The notes: a model not told the origin generated them from the sequence alone. A stretch of DNA of 64,000 bases from Whitmania pigra (GCA_021613335.1 JAJTWR010000113.1:598501-662500); one strand, 5' to 3'. Counted from the stretch's first letter, positions 38,597 through 62,347 are shown. Program-made: numbers and translations.

Positions 38597-40215
38597 CTGC
38601 AACTAATATTTTCATATTTTTTTAGCTTGTTTTCAAATTGTCAAAAATGTTCACTGCATAAAAAACTTTCAAATGCAAAAATAATTAATGCCTAATCATT
38701 TCCTGTTGATGCCACTTTGAAAGTGTATCAGATCAATTTACTTGAAATAATTAGATAAATGCAAAAGTGGTCATCTTTCTTTTATGGTTACTTCCATGAC
38801 TGATTCGTTGTTAATCATTTCCAGCACACAATATCCACTTTCCATTGAAATGCCACTTTCGTTCGCATCAATTTGTGCTTTATTTAGAATGTTTCCATCG
38901 TCTTTTGGAAATTTTTTGTTACATCATTTTGTATTACTCTGTCTGAGGATATTTAAATGTGTAATTTATTGAGAAATTATAAAACCAAATGAGGTATATT
39001 TTATTAGTCATTGTTAATAATTAAAAAAAACGTTATTGTTATCGTTAGTTGTTGATACATATGCCTTTTCTGACTCAGGAAATTTCAATGGTAGAATAGT
39101 TTGTAAATATAATTTTGTCATGAGTTTCAAATAATTTTGTTTAATTTTCTAAAAAATAATGTTAGGAATTTAATTCGTTATTGTATAAAACATAAAATAT
39201 CGTGAATATTTTAATATATTTAGGGAGATGTAAATAAGAAGGTTGAATTTATGCGGAAATTTCAACAAGAAATGTTTTAACTCCCTATTTAGTTACCTTT
39301 AATAAATTAATATAATAACTAATTCATAAATAATACATTAATATGACTTTGTGTTATTAATTAGTGTATTTAAAAAAAAATTAATTTTAATTTTAAATAC
39401 TAATTTAATACTAACACGCTTTATCGCTGTTATAATTTAGCAAGTTAGTGATTTAATTACTTGATACATAATATAGCTATTCATTATCTTTTTAGAGTTC
39501 TGAAGTGCTCCTTCATTATCATCGAAGATTAGATTGAACTCTCGAAGAAGTAAAAAGAGTTATAGTAAGTTCAATAAAATGTTTCAATTTAAGCCTAACA
39601 GTTTTTTCATATTTTAAAATTACTAAATAATATTCAACGTTAAATTTTCGACTTCAAATATTTTTTAAAGTGATAATTAATTGTATGTTGACCCATTTAA
39701 AGTATTAGAAAATAAAATAAATTAGATAAAATGATGAATTGCCATGATACTATTGATAGGAGTATGTTTGAAGCCAATTCAATTCTCAATTTTAAAATGA
39801 GCCTAATAACTTAATTTTCCCAAAAATTCAAGATCTTACGGTTTATAATTATTTTATTATAATTATATTATTTTCTTGCAAATTATTGTTGTCTGTTTCG
39901 AATTTTAATTTACAATATTTGGAGGAAAACAAATCCTAAGTAATGGTGGATTTGGGATTGTCAATTTTATTTTTGAAAATGCAGTCATTGAATATCTAAA
40001 ATATTGGATGATTTTCAATATCTTAAAACAAAAATTGAATTGATAAAGAACTAATGAATTCTGAATAGTTTAATCAATAGAACCCCGTCGTATTGACTAA
40101 AGCCTAAAAAATGAAAATAAGATTTTTAATTTTTAAACATTAAATATTTTAACTGGCTGCAAATTCAATCAAGCCGTGATTTAACGTCGATGCACAAGAT
40201 AATTTAACCTCACCC
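38597..40215. other. Upstream of the Ig exons, no gene seen
   Basis: Should lie in the 5' intron of the Ig gene. No signal-peptide exon could be identified. The sequence is AT-rich without a recognised repeat. Confidence 0.4.
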
Positions 40216-41167
<952 letters not shown>

Positions 41168-41752
41168 GGTCTTTTTTAGTAAGGTATTTAAATTTCTACG
41201 CTCTTTAAAGGATTCTGAAGTTGCGCGTGCGATTATGAAAAGAAATTATAGGAAAGGCAAACTGGATATCGATGTAAGTGTCACCGAGAAGCCATAAATG
41301 TCTTTTTTTGTCGACTTCTTCCAGATGAGAAGCAGAGCAAATAGGCTGCTTGTTCCATCTTCTCTCATACATCTAACAATTATGGCTACGTGCTTTTATT
41401 TTTCTACGGATTCAAATAAAATATGAACATTTTATATGAATATAAACCAATATAAATGTTGAGTAATTATCAATTTACTTAATATTAATATGTAATATTC
41501 AACTCTAAAGGATTCATAGTATTTAAATTAATGATATCTAACCAAGCATTTATAATTTATTAAAAGCTATTAATTTAATTTATCACTTTAATGTATATTA
41601 ATAGTCTATTTCAAATGCGAAACGTTAATAACACTGAACAACAACAAAAAAACACTTTTCGCGGATGTCTTGATATCCAATACGGTGGCCTTGAGGTCCC
41701 GTGATTCGTACTTACGCCACCATAAATATTGTTCTATTTGATTTTATTTGAA

Positions 41753-41992
41753 TACCAGTTCTCAGTCAATTTAAACATGCTGATTTCGAATATGTAAACC
41801 ATTTTTCTCTATCACCTTCCATTTTTAAACTATTTGCGATTTAAATTTTTTAATTCCATTTCTTCAACATTTCTAATCTTCAACATACAAAAAATCAAAA
41901 TTTTGCACACGATTTTTATTTAATAGTTATCCAATACCGGTTTTTAGTCAATTTATAAATGCTGATTTTGAATATGTAATCCATTTTTATAG
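41753..41992. repeat. Diverged direct repeat, about 60 bp, period about 180 bp
   Basis: TACCAGTTCTCAGTCAATTT at 41753 and TACCGGTTTTTAGTCAATTT at 41935 each continue into a matching ATGCTGATTT-GAATATGTAA block ending in CCATTTTT. No coding is visible. This is probably the remains of a tandem or interspersed repeat. Confidence 0.6.
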
Positions 41993-42769
41993 ATCATATT
42001 ATATGAACAATATATAAGTTGCACATAGCAAATAAAAACCGTTGTTTGACAATTTCTTAAAAATTTGACTTGATAGAGCAAAACAGTTTTCAAATTTGAA
42101 ATCATCATCAAAAATTGCTTAAGAAAAAATGAATGACATATATGATATCTTCAGCTTCTTCAAGAGTGTAATTGATCGATTACAAAAAATGTTCTAATCG
42201 TGGAATTCCGACAGGGTATTCTCAAAGCTTCGTCTCCGAAGGTCATTTTGCATTTCCCTTCCTAAATATGGTTTCGACGCGAGACAGAGTTTTTGCACAG
42301 AAATCACAAACTCACTTTTTTGGCACAAACTGCCTTTTCTGAACTTCACTCATAGGTTATGCTTAATCCAACTTTATATCAGTTACATTAGTCCTCGATA
42401 AAACCGCTGAGAGTCTGTTTTACCGGTGATGTTTATCGTTCTCCGTGAGAGTCAGAAAACTAACTTTAGAGGAACCTAACAACAAGAGAGGCAGAGATTG
42501 AATACAATAAGAAATACCAAAGACGTGAAAGAATGAAGAAAAGCCCAGAAGGTGAAGGTCAGGAATGTCCTCCCTTTCCCAAACAATTTCCCCCTTGAAG
42601 AAGTAGTAAACAGTCAGATACGGACTTCCGAAAGAGTTGATATCCCAGCTTCATTTCACCAGGAGTTTCCTAGCTTTCCAAGTTTCATTTACGATCCAAA
42701 GTTTATTAATTTTCTGATTCCTACTTTCTTCAGTTTCTACGAATAATATTAAGAATAACTCATCCCTTC

Positions 42770-43310
42770 CGGTTCAAAGTAGTTACAGTGCTCAAACTTG
42801 CACTTACAAATATTAGAAGCATTAATAGTAAGTGCTCATCGAGATCTATGTATTTCTTCAAAATTTCGATCCAAACATTTTTTGCCTGACTGGAACATGG
42901 TTCTTAAATGACATACCAAGTATCCTTTTTCTACCTAGTGGTTTCATTGCTGTCCGATGGGATAGACGATCAAGAAGGGTAGGAGTCGCTTTGATCATCA
43001 AAAGTATTACTTATCATAAGGTCCAAGTACCTCAACTCTCCAACGCTAGATAATAACATTCTCAACCTGATCTTGTCTAATGATCCACGGCTAATTTCAA
43101 CGATTAAATTAACTTGCCGGCTTGCCTCGTCATACCAAACATCATCACTTTCCGCCTGAATGGTACACCTTCACATACGTATGTGTCGTCGCATGGCTAT
43201 GATTCTACAGGAGCGGACTACATTAGCTTAAATAACTTTCTATCTGGGATCAATTGGAATCATGCTTTTAAGAGACGTTTTTCAGTGGAGGAGTGTTGAT
43301 CAAATTTCAT
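42770..43310 (+). mobile_element. LINE endonuclease fragment, degraded
   Basis: Broken plus-strand frames read FDPNIFCLTGTWFLNDIPS, FLPSGFIAVRWDRRSRR and GVALIIKS, the order seen in the AP-endonuclease domain of non-LTR retrotransposons (PDI-ETWL, then G-GGVAI). A further piece with GYDSTGADYISLNNFL follows. Stops and frame changes show it is dead. The open frame at 42552-42746 just upstream may be part of the same element. Confidence 0.65.
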
Positions 43311-43319
43311 CTTATGTCT

Positions 43320-44097
43320 GAAAGAGGGCATCAAACTGTATGTTTCCTTCGTCTTCAAGGGCTTCGCAAATATCAGATACCAATGTGAAACAAAACCATA
43401 GAAAATGTAAAATTATTTTGTTTTATACAAACATTTTTAACGAAAGCAATATTTTTATATTAATATGAACCTATATTATTACGATTTGTATGAGGACTTA
43501 CGTTCTAAAATCTTCAAAAAAATTAAAAAACTTAAGATTCCGTAAATTTTGTCCTGTCCACTGCACTCACCTTACAAATGAGATGAAATTACACTGATGT
43601 GGTAACTCAATTTCGTATGTAATTTACTCATCTCACTTTATAATAATCTTTGTTTAATTGCATCGTAGATCCGCCAAAATTTGATTGTGCGATACTTCTT
43701 TCAATTTTCTAAACTGACCCCAATTGTTTCTGCACTCGCAAACACGTCACCATCCATCTTCAATTTGCTGAAAATTTTATTCTCTTTTATTGACAGCTTA
43801 CAAAAACATTTTTCAGAAGAATTCAAGCAACAGCATGTGGCATAATATTGGAGAATAACTAAAACACATTAACGTACAAAACCAAATCAGTTTTGAAATG
43901 TTCTAAGTTTTATTATTTTAGTCGATTGACAAAAGGAATTTGAAGGTGACGATATTTTTTCAAATGCATATGTCTTAAAAAGCAATAAATAAGAGAATAA
44001 TAAAAAAATACATAAAAACTATTATCATTATTTATAATGATGCTGAAAAGTGCAATGTTAATTTCGTGACGTAGAAGTTCCTTAAGGTTATATAGTA
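43320..44097. other. No gene seen
   Basis: AT-rich sequence between the LINE fragment and a microsatellite. Nothing could be supported on either strand. Confidence 0.4.
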
Positions 44098-44107
44098 ATG
44101 ATAATAC

Positions 44108-44156
44108 TGATGATGATGATGATGATGATGACGACGATGACGATGACGACGACGAC

Positions 44157-44207
<51 letters not shown>

Positions 44208-44255
44208 GGTGGTGGTGGCGGTGGTGATGATGATGATGATATTGATGGTGGTGGT
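44108..44255. repeat. GAT/GAC/GGT microsatellite
   Basis: GAT triplets with GAC and GGT interruptions, the same triplet class as the 40.2 kb satellite but on the opposite strand. The His-rich and Met-rich frames across it are not genes. Confidence 0.95.
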
Positions 44256-45344
44256 AATAATCAATAATCAATACATTGCTATATATTGATCGCAATAAAA
44301 TAATTAAGATTTACATTGCAATAAAATTTAAAATATATGTATATTATATTTTTGTGGTTATACTTAATACCTCTTTACTCTATGGTGTCCCCCTATTTTT
44401 GTTGTATAGATCATCTCACTTTTTTTCTTATACCAGATCCTAAAACAGATCTAAGAAATAAATCAGTTCGATTAGTATTATCAGTTAACTTTCTAATTTG
44501 CGGGCCCGGTTTATTTCAATATTGATGTTGTATTTACTTACCTCCAGTTTATTACAATATCAATATTTAAGTTTAATATTTAAAACCACGGAGCAAATAA
44601 AATTGACAAAGAAACGTCACTTTGCACATTAATTTCATAAGACCTCTTTAGACCTAAAGTGTTCACATTTCATTCAAAGAAAGAAAGAGTCTTATTGTTC
44701 TAAAATTCAACATCTCTTGAAAAACTTTATAGACCTCTTAAGACAAAACAATATTTTTAATTCTAAAATTGTTTGTAGTTACATTACTCTGTCGTTCAAT
44801 CTTTTAATGAAAATCAAAATACGCTACGATGTTCAAGTTGGTATGACTTGTTTGAAACTCACCCCTAAGGAAAACGTTGATGAAGGCGTAAGGATTTAAT
44901 CTGGCAGGCCTCAAAACCATCAACATGCCGAGTTAATCTTCCTCTTCTCATTTAACATTTCCTGAAAGCTATTAATAGTAGGCATAAAAAGAACTAGTAG
45001 CAATGACATCAAAAACTGTCGTAACTAATTATTATATTGAATTAATCAGGAATCCAGAATCGGTCGAGTTAGGCGGCATTTTTTTTATGTGTACGTAAGC
45101 ATAACTATGGCAGAGTAGATAAATGGCAAACAATTAATTTCAAGCTAATTAAGCAAGGAAAGCAAAGGCTCTAGTAATGTAATTATCGAAAATTATAAGA
45201 TGTAGTATCCAAGCCTTTTGGCCGTTGGGCCATGCGGGCGCTCTTGTAATTATCTAAACTTATAATCTTATAAATTAACAACATAAATAAGAATGTAAAC
45301 GTTAGTTTGTTCCAAATCTATAATTTCTGAATGTTTTATGTTTA

Positions 45345-45490
45345 TATATATATATATGTATATGTATATAGCGCTATAAGCGTAAGGGGCTTTAAACCAT
45401 TTGTATAGCGCCGCATTCAAGGGGCGCTTTGTAGCTTTGGTGTTGCTTTTACCGTCATCCGCAGGCACGCTACCATCTGAGCCAACTTGT
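45345..45490 (-). mobile_element. SINE copy, minus orientation, shortened head
   Basis: Read on the minus strand, GGCTCAGATGGTAGCGTGCC matches the A-box region of the 33.7 kb SINE. AAGCGCCCC, then GGCGCTATACAAATGG and GCGCTATATA match its body. The B-box part is deleted or diverged. The open frame at 45268-45555 simply crosses this copy. Confidence 0.6.
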
Positions 45491-45599
45491 ACGAAGATTG
45501 CATTGAAATTTATATTACTCTTTGTATTTGAGTACGGGCGGGTTTTTACATTCATTTTATATAGATGTCATACCTGTTAAAACAGGTACGAACATGAAT

Positions 45600-47450
45600 T
45601 AATCTATTGATAACAATATCATTTCAAACGAAATCTAAGATTTAGCCAAACTTAGCCATATCAACGCGTGGCCGGGTATAGCTAATGCGTATGTAATAAA
45701 TATTGATGGTGGAAGCTTTCTTAACCTACCGGAACAATGTTATGATCATTAAAATTTATGTGGCTTATTATTATATATTAATTACAACGATTTACAAAAA
45801 TGTCAAAGGACAAAGTGGCACATCCATAACTTAGTGATTAACAGGACGATGATCCCATAAAGTAATATTGAACATAATGTTGCATGATTTTAAAGTTTTC
45901 GTTTTTAAGCTTAACTTTCATCACTTCATAATTACTTTGTTACTTAAAAATTCATTTCATATTTTTAATATTATGAAGACGTTTTGTGGCTTATCAGTCC
46001 GAATGCTTCTGACATAATTGAATATGCATTACAGCGTGCTTTTTGAGTCATTTGTTCTGCTAAGTTTTAAAACAATGCCAAGTCCTCATGAATCCTCACG
46101 AAGCTTCGAATTAATCAGATATTTTAATGACGTTATGAATGACGGATCGCTTGAAAAACGTCTGCTGTTCTTTAGTTCCCATTTTTTGTAGAGACAAATA
46201 GTGTAATTGGGTCATTGTGTAATAAGTCATTTCTTGTTTAAGTCATATTTATAATGTTTATAAAAGTCTTAGCTTTTACTTTATTGGTTTCGTTGAGATC
46301 AAAGTTTCGCGTGGGATGACGTGAACAGTCGAATCACTGCTAAGGGTTGGTCAAGTTGTTAATGTGAAGCGGCCGTCAAACTATAGGTTTCGCCCTGGGC
46401 GTCCAGACCCGTATGCCTCTAATTCGAATCAACGACAAAAAAAGAAAATTAGATACTAATATTCATAAAATTGATTGTCAACCGGAAAGCAAATGTTCTG
46501 AAAAGGAATTATAATTAACTAAAAGTTTGTAACAAAAAATAGTTTACATGCCTGTACGCTAAATGTTTATTTAATATACTTCTCACGAAATCTGTTGCCA
46601 GCAGCTGGTATTGAAAAAATTCTAGACTGGGTTTCGCAAGAAACCATAAAACTAAAATTTTTTCAGATATTTGTTTAAGCGCATTTGCATTTGTGTAATC
46701 AGTTTAAGTAATGAACAGGTCACACCTTGTTCATCTCCTTTTATTATCATTTTATTAACAACTTAATTTGCATATTAGTTGTCGTTATTTTTTTTACAAT
46801 GTTAAATACAAAAATTGATATATGCCATTGACATTAAAATGTTTCGAAACCATTTAGACCGCTGGAGAAAAAAATACCTTTATTTCTGAATCAATATCGT
46901 TTTATTGACACAATCCAAGTACAGTGAGCTAGCAAACGATTTTTACATTACAATCCTTGCATAATATCGTAGTAAGCATCCTCTGCAATCTCCAATTTAT
47001 TTATGGACAAGACGACATGTGAGATAACGACAAAATGCTCTTTAAATAGAAAGTCGGTAAATGCATGCTCACGTACCGTTCGTACTCGCACCATTCTCGG
47101 TAATGATTAAAAAAATAACCGCATTTTCATAATTTTCTTACAATAAAGGAAAATGATAGGATAATCACGTGGAACAGAAACGAATAAAATCAAAAATCAA
47201 ACTCGTAGGCTCTAAGTATCTAAAGTCATCTAAAAGTGTTTTCGATGTACATTAAAAAAGAAAAAGCATATTTAATATCTGGAGGTTTCAATCAGTAACC
47301 ATCATAATTCTTCGTATTATTCGTTTTCACTAATCAAAATATTACAATGTTGTAATAATAACTAAATTGTTATAAACGTTGCGCAATATAATTAAGTTTA
47401 GAATTATATTCGTTGTCTTTTAGCGCGTATTCGTACCAGCATATATCACA
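45600..47450. other. Intergenic, no supported gene
   Basis: No coding sequence was recognised. At 46345-46435 a GC-richer stretch ending with TAATTCGAATCAACG looks vaguely tRNA-like, but no cloverleaf could be drawn. Confidence 0.35.
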
Positions 47451-47592
47451 CAAGAAGCCAAAATATCCATTTGCGTCCTTAAGTACCTCAAATCCTTAAA
47501 TCCTTAACTTCGGTTATTCAATTCAGTTAACTGAATATTTGCTCTAATGAACTTATTAGTTAAGTTACTAATTTGCGGACTCCCGGGTTATT
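47451..47592 (+). repeat. LTR end of a retrotransposon
   Basis: The block from AAATATCCATTTGCGTCCTT through CTCCCGGGTTATTT recurs at 53020-53160 with few changes. Here it is followed at once by TGGTGTTAGGAGTGGGATT, which looks like a tRNA primer-binding site, and then by a gag-like frame. That places it as the 3' part of a 5' LTR. Confidence 0.65.
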
Positions 47593-48330
47593 TCGTTGGT
47601 GTTAGGAGTGGGATTCAAAAAAGTAAGCCACGACCAAGGTCTAGGAAGATTTAAGTGTTGGTGAAATAAGACGTGAACTCAAGGAGAGACAAGTGGATTT
47701 GAAAGGACTAAAGGCAGAATTACACGATCGCCTGTAGTCATGGATATTGGACAAGGTTAAGGATCCAGAAGTTTATACATTTGCTGATCCATTTCAGAGG
47801 GAAATTAAAGAAGTCTTCCTTGCAATATTTGAGAATCACCAGCATCCGTGGAACATGCAGGAACAGGTCTGAAGTCGGAGATAAACAATCTGAGAAGCGA
47901 TTTGGAAGTAAAAATGAGAGGTTTTCAAGTAAAGATGGAAGGTTTGCAACTAGAAATAAATCTCTTGAAAGCCAAACAGGTAGAAGTACCATAGGAAAAG
48001 CCTCAGGAAAAACCTCAAAATAGCCCTATGCAGGTTAGACCAAATACTGCCAAGAGATCAAAAAGAATACGACCCCCAACATTCGATGGTCAGGTACCAT
48101 AGATGGTAAGTATTTAAGTATCAGTTCGAAACAGCTGCAATAACAATTGGTCAGAGGAGGAAAAAGCAACAGAACTGATCATGACCCTCCAAGGAAAGGC
48201 GGCGGATCTCTTGTAAACTATGCTGGATTACTCAAAGTTAGCAGAGACTACGGAAAGGAAATTTGTTAACATGCACTTGGGAGAGGTATTTCGCAGTGAT
48301 ATTCCTATAACTGAAACTAAAACTAGAAAC
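47593..48330 (+). mobile_element. LTR retrotransposon 5' part, gag-like, degraded
   Basis: Broken frames read RRELKERQVDLKGLKAELHD (a SAP-like start common in such gag proteins). Next comes a coiled-coil piece, then PPTFDGQ, ETAA and NWSEEEKATELIMTLQGKAA. The last phrases are typical of Ty3/gypsy- or BEL-like gag proteins. Several stops are present, and the copy stops before any protease or reverse transcriptase. Confidence 0.65.
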
Positions 48331-48729
48331 TAGAATGATCGCAATAAAACTGATAAAGAATATGGATTCAAATTGGTTAAAACTTAAATTATATCAAAAT
48401 AAAAATGATATATAAAAAACTTAATAAAAACTTGAAAGATTTTTTCAATTTCTATTGTTTTTGAAAATTTTCAATAATTTAAAAGAAATTTATATATAAT
48501 TTATATAATACTCTCTCACGTGTGGGAAGAAATGGCTAGTATAATAAAGCAATTCTCTGGACGTAAAAGCGAAAGCCCTTTATGGGATTATTTCGAAAAT
48601 TTTGATGGCGATTGCAAGTTTACAAGCGTAAAGAACAATGGCGAAATCTGTGCACGAGTCATAATAGGCAAAAACGCCACTAACATGAAGGTGCATTTTC
48701 AAGCACATCACCCAGATATTCATAAAGGG

Positions 48730-49416
48730 CAGTGGCGCAACCAGCGAAAAATGCTGGGAGGGGAGGGGGCTCAAGTTTAGAAAAGGGACGAAAGCCCGAC
48801 GCAGTCGAAAAATTTTTGAAACTGTTCAAATCAAAACTACCAATTATAATTAATAAAGAATTAAAGATAGAACAGATAATAAAAATAATAATAATAATTA
48901 ATTTATAAAGCGCCACGTGCATAGCGTCAGAGGCGTCAGATTATTATTATTATGAGTTTAACTATCTTCTGCAGTCTTATTTTGTATCTTTAATAATTTA
49001 TTAATGAGTTTGACTATCTTCTGTTTCAAACCAGTTAAATCCCCTTACGCCCCCCCCCACAAAAAAAACTCATCGGATTTGGAAAAATTGCAGGGTCCCT
49101 CCTATTAGTTTAGAAAAGGGACGAAAGCCCGACGCAGTCGAAAAATTTTTGAAACTGTTTAAATCAAAACTACCAATTATAATTAATAAAGAATTAAAGA
49201 TAGAACAGATTATTATTATTATGAGTTTAACTATCTTCTGTCTGCAGTCTTATTTTGTATCTTTAATAATTTATTAATGAGTTTGACTATCTCCTGTCTC
49301 AAAGTTTCAAACCAGTTAAATCCCCTTACCCCCCCCCCCCCCACCAAAAAAAACTCATCGGATTTGGAAAAATTGCAGGGTCTCTCCTATTAGGCGCCCC
49401 CCTAGTTGCGCCACTG
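48730..49416. mobile_element. hAT-type MITE inserted in the hAT remnant
   Basis: The ends are CAGTGGCGCAACCAG (48730-48744) and CTAGTTGCGCCACTG (49402-49416), inverted repeats matching at 14 of 15 bases. The target ATAAAGGG is duplicated perfectly at 48722-48729 and 49417-49424; an 8 bp duplication is diagnostic of the hAT superfamily. The element is 687 bp and codes nothing. Confidence 0.93.
48774..49400. repeat. Internal tandem duplication of the MITE
   Basis: A block starting AGTTTAGAAAAGGGACGAAA and ending GGGTC or GGTCT plus CTCCTATT occurs twice (48774-49108 and 49109-49391) with very few differences. The first copy carries about 60-70 extra bases (about 48882-48942) made of an AAT tail and a minus-strand SINE tail fragment with GCGCCACGTGCATAGCGTCA. 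The SINE piece is therefore younger than the duplication, or was lost from the second copy. Confidence 0.85.
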
Positions 49417-49745
49417 ATAAAGGGTATGCTCAGGAAGAACACTAACGAAACAAGTGAAATTCCAGCAGGACCCGCTCTTAGAAAGTTCAAGCGTCTCTCT
49501 ACTTTAGTAGAGTCTGGAGGCACAGTTTAGACTTTGTGCATATCATTGCAATCAGCACTTGACCGCTACATGCTGGACAAACAAGCAATCAAATAAGACC
49601 TCACTCCAATACTAGATTGATAAATAGGCTTATCATATGGCTATCTGGCAGAAATTGCTCTCGACATTCTGGCATCACCAGCCTCACAAGAGAATAAGAA
49701 ACGTCATTTCAGCTTTTTTCCAAACGCGGCAAACCTTTGCACAAC

Positions 49746-50973
49746 TTGAGATGACCTTTTTTGGGGGCCGATTCTCCCCTATATGTTTTATACGCTAATT
49801 TATTTAAATCAGGATATTGGAAAAAAATTCAAAAGAAAATCGTCTGTAAACAGCATCTGGGTTTTCCGGTAACCACGTGACACCAAGCGTTTGCTGTAAA
49901 ATTTAATTGTTTCATCTTGCATTATAAATTGGTGTTGTGACAGTGTTTTACGTTAATTATTTTTTATTTGTATTTTAATTAAATCTTAATAAATAACTTA
50001 CAATTAAATTACTGTTTTAACTTGGTTTTCTATCGGATATATATATCACTCTGTGACTGTTCGTGTGCTTTATTATCAGTAACTAGCAACTCCTAGATCA
50101 AAATCTGATAATGAAATACACAGATTTGGCAGCTCGGTACGACCCGCATCCCTGCCCCCTTAGTGACGCCACGGGCTAGAGATAATCGGCTAAGACATTG
50201 ATTGCCAATTTAAAAGAAAGTTAAAGTGATTAGAAATTATTGAAAAAATAATTTTTTTTTTCAAATTCCTGATAATCTTTTACGTGATAATACTACCAAT
50301 GTTAATCGAGCAATATTTTGATTTTCTGAAGGGAATCCAAATAGCCCAGCTTTGTATTACATAAGTTATTATTATATAAGTTTAGCCTTTTGTGTTTAAC
50401 ATTTTACAAATATTTTGAGTTATGTCACGTTACGTAGGCGTTTTCCAATAAACACCAAAAGAAACAGATAATGATACAGACTAGAGAAATGGTTTCATGT
50501 TTAGGGTAACTAAAAGGGCGCTTCTTTCCTGCACGATCATTAAACAGCTAAGAAATAAAAAAAAAATACACAATTTTCAAAGCGCTCTCTGTCGAATGAA
50601 GTTTCAGTTGCGTCGTGATAAACTATTAGAGGTAAAATGGCGTTCGGCCTCGGCTGCGTCGCATTGCCACAAATTGTGCGATAGATATATTCTTTGAGGG
50701 TTAAATAGAAGACAAGAAATTAGTATTCATGCTGTTTCGCATCAATTAGCATTTTTTCTACGTTGCTAACTCTTAATTTTGTCATCCTGTTTACTGTAAA
50801 TTCTCAACCTGATCGGGAATTCGCATCTTCATGTTGTCTGGGGCTATAAGCAGTTTGGTGTGATTCAGTGAGTAATTGATACATACTATTTGTAATTTGA
50901 GGTCGTCAGTAATATTTATATGTTGACTGAATTGAACAAAGAATCTCAATTATTTTTTCACTCAATTTTCTAG
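49746..50973. other. 5' flank of the RNF gene
   Basis: AT-rich with a GC-richer patch at 50130-50180 containing TTAGTGACGCCACGGGCTAG, which may be another DNA-transposon end. The 5' untranslated exon(s) of the RNF gene should lie here or further left, because a splice acceptor precedes its first coding exon; no exon could be fixed. Confidence 0.4.
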
Positions 50974-50986
50974 TTGGTGTAGGAGG

Positions 50987-60792
<9,806 letters not shown>

Positions 60793-61721
60793 ATTGGTGT
60801 GTAAAATAACTTATGATGTCCCTGCCATTGGAAAACTTATGGCACAAATGTTCTAGTTTTATGCCTCTCAGAGAACAATTGTTGATGGCAGTACACAAAT
60901 TCTATGTTTAATCTGTTGTTGCTTGTTGAAACTATCCTACAGTCTATTGCATTGTTTTATGTGGGATTTTTCCAGCTTTTACTTTTCCCTTAGGTTAAAA
61001 TCTTATTTAGAAATTGGAATTTAATTAAAAACATGCAAAATGTGACTTGTTTTCCGATTTGTTTATCTCCACGATTAGGCAATTTATTTTATTCGAAGAA
61101 GTGGCTTTGGGGTGAAATGATGTTGCCAGCTATTGTTTAGTTGATGTGGTTTTAATTTGTTAAATTTGTTTTGATTGGATCTGTAAATAACAATTTTGCT
61201 TGATTTGTTTGGATTAGCATGCATAAGCATTTGTCGAGTGTTGCTTGATGAGATTCATCAAATTTGATTCTTTAACAAATGGTTATCTTTCATTTCACTT
61301 GTTCATACTTATGAAGCAGTTGCACATCGTCCACTTAAATGTTGTATTGTGTCAGTTGTCGTTTTGTGTGGTAGTGTGACCCGAAAAACAACTCATGTTT
61401 CTTGTTGCAGTCATTCTAATTTTCCCATATTTTACAAAATTGCCCCATAACTTTGGTTAAAGTTTACGAATTTGTGTTTTATTGCAGCAAGTGTTGTCTA
61501 GTTGCGAGAAATGAGCTTGTTCCTATGCATAACTGAGCAAGTTAATTAGATTCAATTTTCGTTGTCACAAAAACGTTTTCTTATTGAAGCATCCCCTTAT
61601 CTCTGACTCCATGGTTGCTTGATTTTACTGTAAAGTTAATAAGAAAAATGTGGATATATTTTTCTCAACAAGCTTTCTTTGTCATTTTTATGTAATTAAA
61701 TTTCATTTATTTTTTGTTTGT

Positions 61722-61727
61722 AATAAA
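61722..61727 (+). terminator. Polyadenylation signal candidate for the RNF gene
   Basis: AATAAA about 930 bases past the RNF stop. A second one occurs at 61939-61944. The sequence between the stop and here carries no other gene and is probably a long 3' untranslated region. Confidence 0.4.
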
Positions 61728-62207
61728 TTAAAGTTTCTCTAAGGAATTACAAGCCTGTGAATAATTTATGTGTTTATTAACTTAGTGTCACCAGATGATA
61801 TACAAGATATTTGTTTTGATGCCAATTATAACTTTGATCATCTATGCAGTCTAACTTTGATTCCCCTTGGTATGTAATCATTATGTCTGCTGTAACGGCC
61901 AGACTGTGTTCTACCTCCAAGCTTTTTGTTGCTTGTAAAATAAATTTTGATAACCAAGCATGACTAAGAGTATTGGCATATTTTTTTTACCACGAAAATA
62001 GCCTGTTTCGAATTAGAGATAATGATGCATTTTTATGACAATGGCTGCAGATTAATTCTCAAATTTAATGATTAAGGTATATGAGAACAACTGATGAAAA
62101 GGTACATATTATGTGCTTGACTTTAGGTGGTGGTGCATTGCAGCTACAAAGTGAACTCATACACTTTCTTTTAAGTGTATAAATATAAATATATATATAA
62201 AATTCTA

Positions 62208-62298
62208 GGTTCTGATCTGATTGGATGTTTGGGGCTTGAGACTGTGGGGTGAATGGGGAAAGTTCCTCTGACTCCTCCCTGAAGGCAGCTGGACCCTG
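62208..62298 (-). CDS. Possible alternative 3' exon of the BRPF gene
   Basis: A strong acceptor (TTTCATTTTTGCAG, near 62298) leads on the minus strand into GPAAFREESEELSPFTPQSQ, and the frame stays open until after 62200, where it enters an ATATAT tract. The composition is protein-like. It lies 330 bases past the stop of the BRPF C-terminal exon, so it would only be used if an earlier donor were chosen. It may equally be 3' untranslated sequence. Confidence 0.25.
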
Positions 62299-62347
62299 CA
62301 AAAATGAAACTATAGAGACAAAGCAAAGTGTCTTGAAAACTATTGAC

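Larger units (their letters stand above)
48520..49745 (+). pseudogene. hAT transposase remnant (BED finger plus C-terminal piece), interrupted
   Basis: The 5' part (48520-48721) codes a BED-type zinc finger start: SPLWDYFENF, then a Cys pair and the VHFQAHH histidines. The frame is cut at 48722-48729 by another element and resumes at 49425 past the duplicated target. After that, broken frames carry LAEIALDILASPASQE near 49650, which corresponds to the C-terminal hAT dimerisation region. The middle of the transposase (catalytic core) is missing, so an internal deletion came before or with decay. Confidence 0.7.

Noticed and set aside
44032..44295. His-rich and Met-rich frames on opposite strands
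   Set aside because: GAT microsatellite translations.
45268..45555. 95-codon minus frame with KRPLNAALYKWFKAPYAYSA
   Set aside because: It crosses a SINE copy on the minus strand; the protein-like look comes from the repeat body.
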